From: Leptospira weilii serovar Ranarum str. ICFT
GTDB lineage: Bacteria; Spirochaetota; Leptospiria; Leptospirales; Leptospiraceae
DNA length: 64,000 bases
Assembly: GCF_000332415.1 (NCBI RefSeq)
Contig: NZ_AOHC02000026.1
Location: 76,001 to 140,000 of the forward strand
Reading direction: 5' to 3'
The position numbers were made by a program, and so were the translations under genes. Under the pieces are notes generated by a model. The model had not been told where the DNA came from. It saw only the letters and a list, made by a program, of their open reading frames with translations, and searched no databases. Positions 57,404-64,000 of the stretch are shown here, in pieces (position 1 is the first letter of the stretch; each line of letters starts with the position of its first letter).

Positions 57404-57687
57404 AATTTAACTAATAATTTACGGACTTCCGTCTAACTAAGTTTAGACGATTCATACAATTTTGGAAATGCGGAAACACTCCAATTTTATAAAATTCTAA
57501 ACTTGCAACTCTGTTGGAATCAAGAACAACTTGCACTCCCTGCCGAATGATCCGTAGAGAATGAGACGCCTATTTCAATAAATCGGTCTTAGAAGTAAGT
57601 GAAACGCTCTCTACGGATCGTGTTACTGAGTCGTTCATCTTTGCTTCGCAAAGAACCTTCGTTCACGCTTCGCTAACTCCGGCTATC
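57404..57687. repeat. Intergenic DNA with a 12-bp inverted repeat
   Basis: GATCCGTAGAGA at 57549-57560 and TCTCTACGGATC at 57608-57619 are perfect inverted repeats around about 47 bp. The surrounding DNA contains TTCGCTAACTCC-type low-complexity. It may be a terminator-like cruciform or the ends of a small element. Confidence 0.5.
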
Positions 57688-58776
57688 TCACTCACTATGA
57701 GTCGTTCGATAATTTCCGATTTGAGGGAAATGATCCGAAACGGTCCAAAGAACCGCCTTCTGATCCACCTTGTATCCGGATTGTTTTAAATTGGAAGAAT
57801 AAAAGATATAATCGATCGTCCGATCCGGTTTGCCGATCGCGGGATCGTTTGTATAATACGTGTAATATTTTTCTCTTTCAGGTCCATTCAAAATATTGAA
57901 TGGAACGGCGGAACTCCATCGATCAAAGAGAGGTTTGATTTCCTGTTCGTCCGAATAAAAGAAAGCGCCGTTAGGATGCATGGCCTTTCGATCGAAACCG
58001 GGGGGAAGTAAATTAAAATCCCCGCCCAGTACCCAGTAGTGACCGGCAAGATCCAATTCTTTTAAAAGCCCTGTAATCGTCTCCACCTGTCTGTGCATCG
58101 TGTCCGTTCCTTGGGAGAATGCGTCGAGATGGGTATTCAGCACCGTGAACTTATCTCCTCCATCGATCGGAAAATCGTTCTGAAGAATCGCCCTTTTCAA
58201 ATTAAACTGGGTTGAAATCGGATCCGCGGGTATAAGAGGTAAGGAATGTCGGATCCCGTCCGAAATTTTATATTTACTGATTGTCGCGAGTTTCATTCCC
58301 ACACTTCCCCAAATTTTAGGATGCGGAACAAAAAGGGATTTCCAGTAAAAGGTTTCGCTTCTACACACATACGAAGATCCGATTTGCGAAAGAACTCTTT
58401 CCAATTGATCTTCTCCAAACGTATTCTTAGCTCCGTCATGAAGCTCCTGCAAAAGAATCACATCCGGATCTTCCGAACGAATATAGTCCGTTACTTTTTT
58501 GAGAGTCTCTTCGATTTCCTCTCTGGAAGGTCCGAGATCCGGACCGTCGCCGTTCGGTAAGTCGTACCAAAAAACTCTTTTTTTACCGGCGAGATATTGA
58601 ACGTTCCACACCAAAACTTTGATCTTAAAATCCGCTTTTAAGATCGGAGCGCTTTCGTCACAGACAACGTCGGCGGGTTGTTCCTGATCCGGATGATATG
58701 TAATCGAGTAGATCAAAATCAAAAAGGATCCGAAAAGAATCCCGAATATAGCCGCAATTTTTCTCAACCAACCCAT
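57688..58776 (-). CDS. Endonuclease/exonuclease/phosphatase family protein, membrane-anchored
   Basis: 362 residues. One N-terminal helix (IAAIFGILFGSFLILIYSIT) then an EEP fold: KVLVWNVQYLAGKKR, DPDVILLQELHD, TVLNTHLDAFSQGTD, WVLGGDFNLLPPGF, RTIDYIFYSSNL and WTVSDHFPQIGNY. All catalytic blocks of the DNase I/sphingomyelinase fold are visible. Leptospira sphingomyelinases are a related family, but this protein lacks the size and extra domains of those; substrate is not clear. Confidence 0.85.
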   Translation of the reverse strand: MGWLRKIAAIFGILFGSFLILIYSITYHPDQEQPADVVCDESAPILKADFKIKVLVWNVQYLAGKKRVFWYDLPNGDGPDLGPSREEIEETLKKVTDYIRSEDPDVILLQELHDGAKNTFGEDQLERVLSQIGSSYVCRSETFYWKSLFVPHPKIWGSVGMKLATISKYKISDGIRHSLPLIPADPISTQFNLKRAILQNDFPIDGGDKFTVLNTHLDAFSQGTDTMHRQVETITGLLKELDLAGHYWVLGGDFNLLPPGFDRKAMHPNGAFFYSDEQEIKPLFDRWSSAVPFNILNGPEREKYYTYYTNDPAIGKPDRTIDYIFYSSNLKQSGYKVDQKAVLWTVSDHFPQIGNYRTTHSE

Positions 58777-58842
58777 CGTTATCTCCTAAGAAACTTTCTA
58801 AACGGAAAATATATGTTTCAAAGAGAATACAAGTCGGGATAG

Positions 58843-58873
<31 letters not shown>

Positions 58874-58907
58874 GGGCTAAAATAAAACTGGCGAGAGAGA
58901 GCTTAAG

Positions 58908-59921
<1,014 letters not shown>

Positions 59922-59948
59922 TTTGTTTCAAAACGATATTTTGATTTA

Positions 59949-59985
59949 ACGTGAGTTCGGCGGTTGAAATCTGGGCGAATCAGAA
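59949..59985 (-). repeat. Miniature element relic, one end (copy F)
   Basis: ACGTGAGTTCGGCGGTTG then AAATCTGGGCGAATC, the reverse complement of the right end of complete copies. The other end is missing. Confidence 0.6.
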
Positions 59986-60045
59986 ATGTCTTTGCCTGAA
60001 ATACGTTGACCTTTTTTTTCGACTGAAAAAAGGAAAAATGAACAC

Positions 60046-61338
60046 TTAGTTGAGCTCAGAGGACTTTAAACCTAAAACATAAACGGGGGAGAATCCGCCG
60101 CCCGGTGTTCTAAAATTTGTAGTTTGACCTTGATACAAACGCGCGGATAAAAGTAGGATCTCCTCTTTGTAAACATAAATCCTTAGATCCATTTTATAAG
60201 GAACCTTTTCTCCATCCTTGAGAAGAATTCGTTCCGAAGGCAAAATCATTTCTTGAAAGATATTCTCCCCTTTCAAAATTTCCTGAAAGGTTCCTTTGGT
60301 GAGTTTGTCTCCGCGGTACACGGCCTTACTTCCATAACCCGAAGCGGGTTTAAAAAAGAATTTTTTTCTTTCGGACCAAAGTTGTTCGGAATTCATATCT
60401 CCGACAAAACCGGTAAAAGGAATCGATTGAGACAAAATCATTCGATCTTCTTCTTCGATCCCTGCGTTTTGTAGGAACTCCTCATTCTTCCATAAAATCA
60501 GATTTGTCTTCTTTGCATAGAGTTCGTAATCGATCGGGTTCGGAGTTACGACCACATTCTCCCGTTCCCAAGCGGAACGAATCTTTTCGTTCTGCGAATC
60601 GGAAAGATAAAAATCGGTGAGACGATTGTATATAAGATCGATCTTTCTACCTGCAAAGGAAATAGAACCGTTCGAAGCGGATTTTAAGGATTCAGGAGAA
60701 ACGATTTCACAGTCAATTCCGTGTTTCAAAAATAAGGAACGGAACAAAAGAAATTCAGGATAAAGAAACTGATCCGTAGGATTTTTATCCACGATCACGA
60801 TGAACTTCGGCAGGTTTTCTTTTCCTGCAGACTTCCATTCTTCCAGGAACGTTTGAAAGAATCGGGTTTCCAGTTCTTCAATCTCTTCCTGTTTGGGTAA
60901 AATGCCTTTCACTTCAGGACAACATTCTTTCTGAGCTTCTACGAGTTTCATTTGCAGAAACGCACCGCCCGCGTTCGTGTTGATCTCGATCAACTTCGGT
61001 CCTGAATCAGTGAGATGAAAATCGAAACTTAAAAAAACTCCGCCTTCGGAAAAACGACTTTTCAGTCGTTCGGGAAATTCTTTGAGAAGTTCGTTTCTTA
61101 CTTTTTCATACTTAAGAATTTTCTGAATTACCGAAATTGTCTTTTTCATCGAATCCAAATCATGCGGATCGAGAAAGGAAGCGCTCGGAGAAAAGAAACG
61201 ATCGGATAAAGAATCTAAATCCAACGTCTCTGCGCCGGGTGTTTCTAAAATTTTAGAATAAAACGTCTTTTCCAGCGCACTCTTTTCTAAAGTAACACAC
61301 TGACATTCACGGTTGAGTAGTTTTGAAATCGTAGTCAT
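60046..61338 (-). CDS. ATP-grasp-like protein (circularly permuted type)
   Basis: 430 residues. Blocks GVFLSFDFHLTDSGPKLIEINTNAGG near residue 115, DLIYNRLTDFYL, FFFKPASGYGSKAVYRGDKL and KMDLRIYVYKEEILLLSARLYQG resemble the ATP-grasp superfamily, of the peptide-ligase-like or GSP_synth type, with the ATP-binding Lys and the Asp/Glu/Asn metal site. The first ~70 residues are unusual. It follows an arsenate reductase by 47 bp on the same strand. No partner peptide gene is seen. Confidence 0.7.
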   Translation of the reverse strand: MTTISKLLNRECQCVTLEKSALEKTFYSKILETPGAETLDLDSLSDRFFSPSASFLDPHDLDSMKKTISVIQKILKYEKVRNELLKEFPERLKSRFSEGGVFLSFDFHLTDSGPKLIEINTNAGGAFLQMKLVEAQKECCPEVKGILPKQEEIEELETRFFQTFLEEWKSAGKENLPKFIVIVDKNPTDQFLYPEFLLFRSLFLKHGIDCEIVSPESLKSASNGSISFAGRKIDLIYNRLTDFYLSDSQNEKIRSAWERENVVVTPNPIDYELYAKKTNLILWKNEEFLQNAGIEEEDRMILSQSIPFTGFVGDMNSEQLWSERKKFFFKPASGYGSKAVYRGDKLTKGTFQEILKGENIFQEMILPSERILLKDGEKVPYKMDLRIYVYKEEILLLSARLYQGQTTNFRTPGGGFSPVYVLGLKSSELN

Positions 61339-61385
61339 CGTTATTATTCCGTAAAATTTTCATCGTTATCCGTAATCTTTTCCGC

Positions 61386-61814
61386 CTAGGAATTCAGATT
61401 TAACTTTTTTATAAACTCTTCCGAATAGGTTCGAATCATGCCTCTTACGTTTCTAAATTCATTCATCACTTTCGTCTCGTCCCCAACCGCCTTTGCGGGA
61501 TCGGGAAAGTTATGATGAAAACGAATCGCCTTGGAAGGTAAGTAAGGACAGTTTTCTTTTGCATGATCGCATACGGTAAGAATATAAGAAAAATCTAAAT
61601 TACGATATTCGTCTATATGGTTGGAAGTGTGTTTTGAAATGTCGATCCCCACTTCCTTCATCACCTGAATCGCTTTTGGATTTACTCCGTGAGTTTCAAT
61701 TCCGGCGCTGTAAATATGAGCGCGGTTTCCCGCATAAAAACGGAGCCAGCCTTCCGCGATCTGACTTCGGCAACTATTTCCGGTACAGAGAACGAGTATG
61801 TTTGGAGTTTCCAT
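61386..61814 (-). CDS. arsC: Arsenate reductase, low-molecular-weight phosphatase type
   Basis: About 142 residues (ATG at 61814; a TTG at 61823 with a better Shine-Dalgarno distance is an alternative). P-loop LCTGNSCRSQIAEGWLR with the nucleophile Cys, GIETHGVNPKAIQVMKE, resolving-type Cys in ILTVCDHAKENCPYLP. Thioredoxin-coupled ArsC family, reducing arsenate to arsenite. Operon with the ATP-grasp gene downstream. No arsR or pump gene nearby. Confidence 0.88.
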   Translation of the reverse strand: METPNILVLCTGNSCRSQIAEGWLRFYAGNRAHIYSAGIETHGVNPKAIQVMKEVGIDISKHTSNHIDEYRNLDFSYILTVCDHAKENCPYLPSKAIRFHHNFPDPAKAVGDETKVMNEFRNVRGMIRTYSEEFIKKLNLNS

Positions 61815-61838
61815 CAGCGACAATTTTCCCTTGAATTC

Positions 61839-62156
61839 TGCGAAACCTTGAACGCAGTCTTTTTAGATTTTATTTTAGACGATCCGTTGAATATAAAATT
61901 GCGGAAACTGAATCATTTCAGACTAAACTTAAAGATCGTCAATTTTTCCAACTTCAAAAAAACTAACAGATTGTGTTTACACCGCGTCCCAAAACTTTAT
62001 TATACTTTATCAGAAAGATCAAGCAGCAATAACCCATCCCCATCGAACGCCCCTTAGGAAGTGAGGTACTGAGTTTCTCGCGATGCGATCCATAGAATGC
62101 AGTGCCATTGAGTTTCTTTTGGGATAGATTATAAAGAAAAATCCATTCTTTGAACC
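61839..62156. other. Gene-free stretch, about 320 bp
   Basis: AT-rich DNA upstream of arsC and before the insertion sequence. Around 62040-62120 it has CTGAGTTTCTCGCG and CATTGAGTTTCTT phrases that recur in copy G of the miniature element (63340-63362), suggesting an older decayed copy. Confidence 0.5.
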
Positions 62157-62164
62157 TAATATTA

Positions 62165-63170
<1,006 letters not shown>

Positions 63171-63175
63171 TAATA

Positions 63176-63392
<217 letters not shown>

Positions 63393-63488
63393 TAATATTA
63401 AAAAATTTAAAGGTGATCTAGGCGGTCTTTATAGATATCGAATTGGAAAATATCGATGATTCTATAATTCGGTTCGCGCACATTACAT

Positions 63489-63959
63489 TCAATAATTATG
63501 TTCTACTCGTATGATTTTAAAGTCGTCCGTCTTTTTCAAAGATCGAAAGGAATCTTTTTGTTTTAAGATTTCCAAAATTTCATTCATTGCAATTGCGTAT
63601 GCGGTCGTTTTTTGAGTTTCATCATCTGCATCGTAGTGTCCTTCATATAGATCGTCGTCGAAAGGACCTTGATAAAATCCTTCTTCGTCTTGAATGCTCA
63701 GATCTCCAAAATCCGCAAAACCCTGATACTTCCAATCTCCGGTATTGTATTTCATTTCATCGATCTTTTCTTTCGTATCGTATTGTTTCGGCCATCTTGT
63801 AGAATATTCTTTCAAAGATCCTTCAAAACGTTCGAGTGAATTGAGACAAAGCAAACTTGTGTCGATTGCAAACGCGTAAAACGTTTCGTCTTGGTATACT
63901 TTGGAGAATTTTTCGATCTGTTCGATCGCGAAGTCGGCCAATTTCCTTGTATCAAACAT
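63489..63959 (-). CDS. DUF4303-like hypothetical protein
   Basis: 156 residues. FYAFAIDTSLLCLNS near the N-terminus, followed by YNTGDWKYQGFADF, DDDDLYEGHYD-type acidic stretch and AYAIAMNEILEILKQ, is typical of the DUF4303/SMI1-like group that often serves as immunity proteins for polymorphic toxins. No toxin gene is visible in the window edge, so this role is not supported here. Function unknown. Confidence 0.55.
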   Translation of the reverse strand: MFDTRKLADFAIEQIEKFSKVYQDETFYAFAIDTSLLCLNSLERFEGSLKEYSTRWPKQYDTKEKIDEMKYNTGDWKYQGFADFGDLSIQDEEGFYQGPFDDDLYEGHYDADDETQKTTAYAIAMNEILEILKQKDSFRSLKKTDDFKIIRVEHNY

Positions 63960-64000
63960 GGAACCATCCTGCTTTAGTTCTGTTGTTTTCTACAAGCGGG

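Noticed and set aside
57688..58776. Sphingomyelinase call for the EEP protein
   Set aside because: The fold fits, but it is shorter than leptospiral sphingomyelinases and the specific extra domain is missing.

Overview
The window looks like chromosomal DNA of a Leptospira-type spirochaete. This is inferred, not proven: moderate G+C, a diderm envelope gene set (TonB-dependent receptor, FadL-type porin, TolC/HlyD pair, lipoproteins with short N-terminal regions), fused sensor/phosphatase giants, Sia-type partner-switch genes and many dispersed short repeats. No rRNA or tRNA genes were recognised.

Layout. 1-362: start of lexA (minus, runs off the edge) and a decayed inverted-repeat element. 362-6735: a tight minus-strand operon DUF3604 > peptidyl-prolyl isomerase > HupE/UreJ-like membrane protein > TonB-dependent receptor. 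7216-8622: FadL-like porin. 8909-12426: lipoprotein > TolC/CzcC > CzcB-like adaptor, with no inner-membrane RND pump. 12645-17795: TPR-Mrr protein, then a plus-strand run of half-size FtsX-like permease, ABC ATPase, ROK kinase, HIT hydrolase and a flippase-like membrane protein, several with 4-bp stop/start overlaps. 17971-19930: a secreted Hcp-like protein and a lipoprotein. 19931-21634: a gene-poor stretch with mobile-element relics.

21635-36968: a type I-E CRISPR-Cas locus: cas3, cas8e, cas11, cas7e, cas5e, cas6e, then an array of about 79 spacers in its own orientation. cas1 and cas2 are absent from the window. The leader-distal half of the array has been invaded by 19 copies of a 65-85 bp unit that carries a 7-bp TTAGGRR-like periodicity and sits inside CRISPR repeats. 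This chimeric array is the most unusual structure here. Cas7e and Cas6e both carry Lys/Glu-rich helical insertions.

37134-39416: a haem-binding-type (CXXCH) sensor histidine kinase and a response regulator. 39947-55642: a lipid/acyl-CoA and signalling region: beta-ketoacyl synthase, SiaB-like kinase, PP2C phosphatase, SDR reductase, a hotdog thioesterase fused to an S23-type four-helix bundle, CoA-transferase, KAS III-like synthase, a 1784-residue kinase/AAA/GAF/SpoIIE protein, a second SiaB-like kinase, SiaC and a GAF-adenylate cyclase. The last four read as a Sia-type partner switch whose output is a class III cyclase instead of a diguanylate cyclase. 55713-63959: VOC protein, unknown proteins, an endonuclease/exonuclease/phosphatase family protein, an ATP-grasp-like protein with an arsenate reductase, an IS982-type insertion sequence and a DUF4303-like protein.

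A family of miniature inverted-repeat elements (TIR starting ACGTGAGTTCGG) recurs at eight places and shares its ends with the IS982-type element at 62165-63170, which suggests that the IS transposase moves them. One miniature copy abuts the IS and shares its TAATATTA flank.
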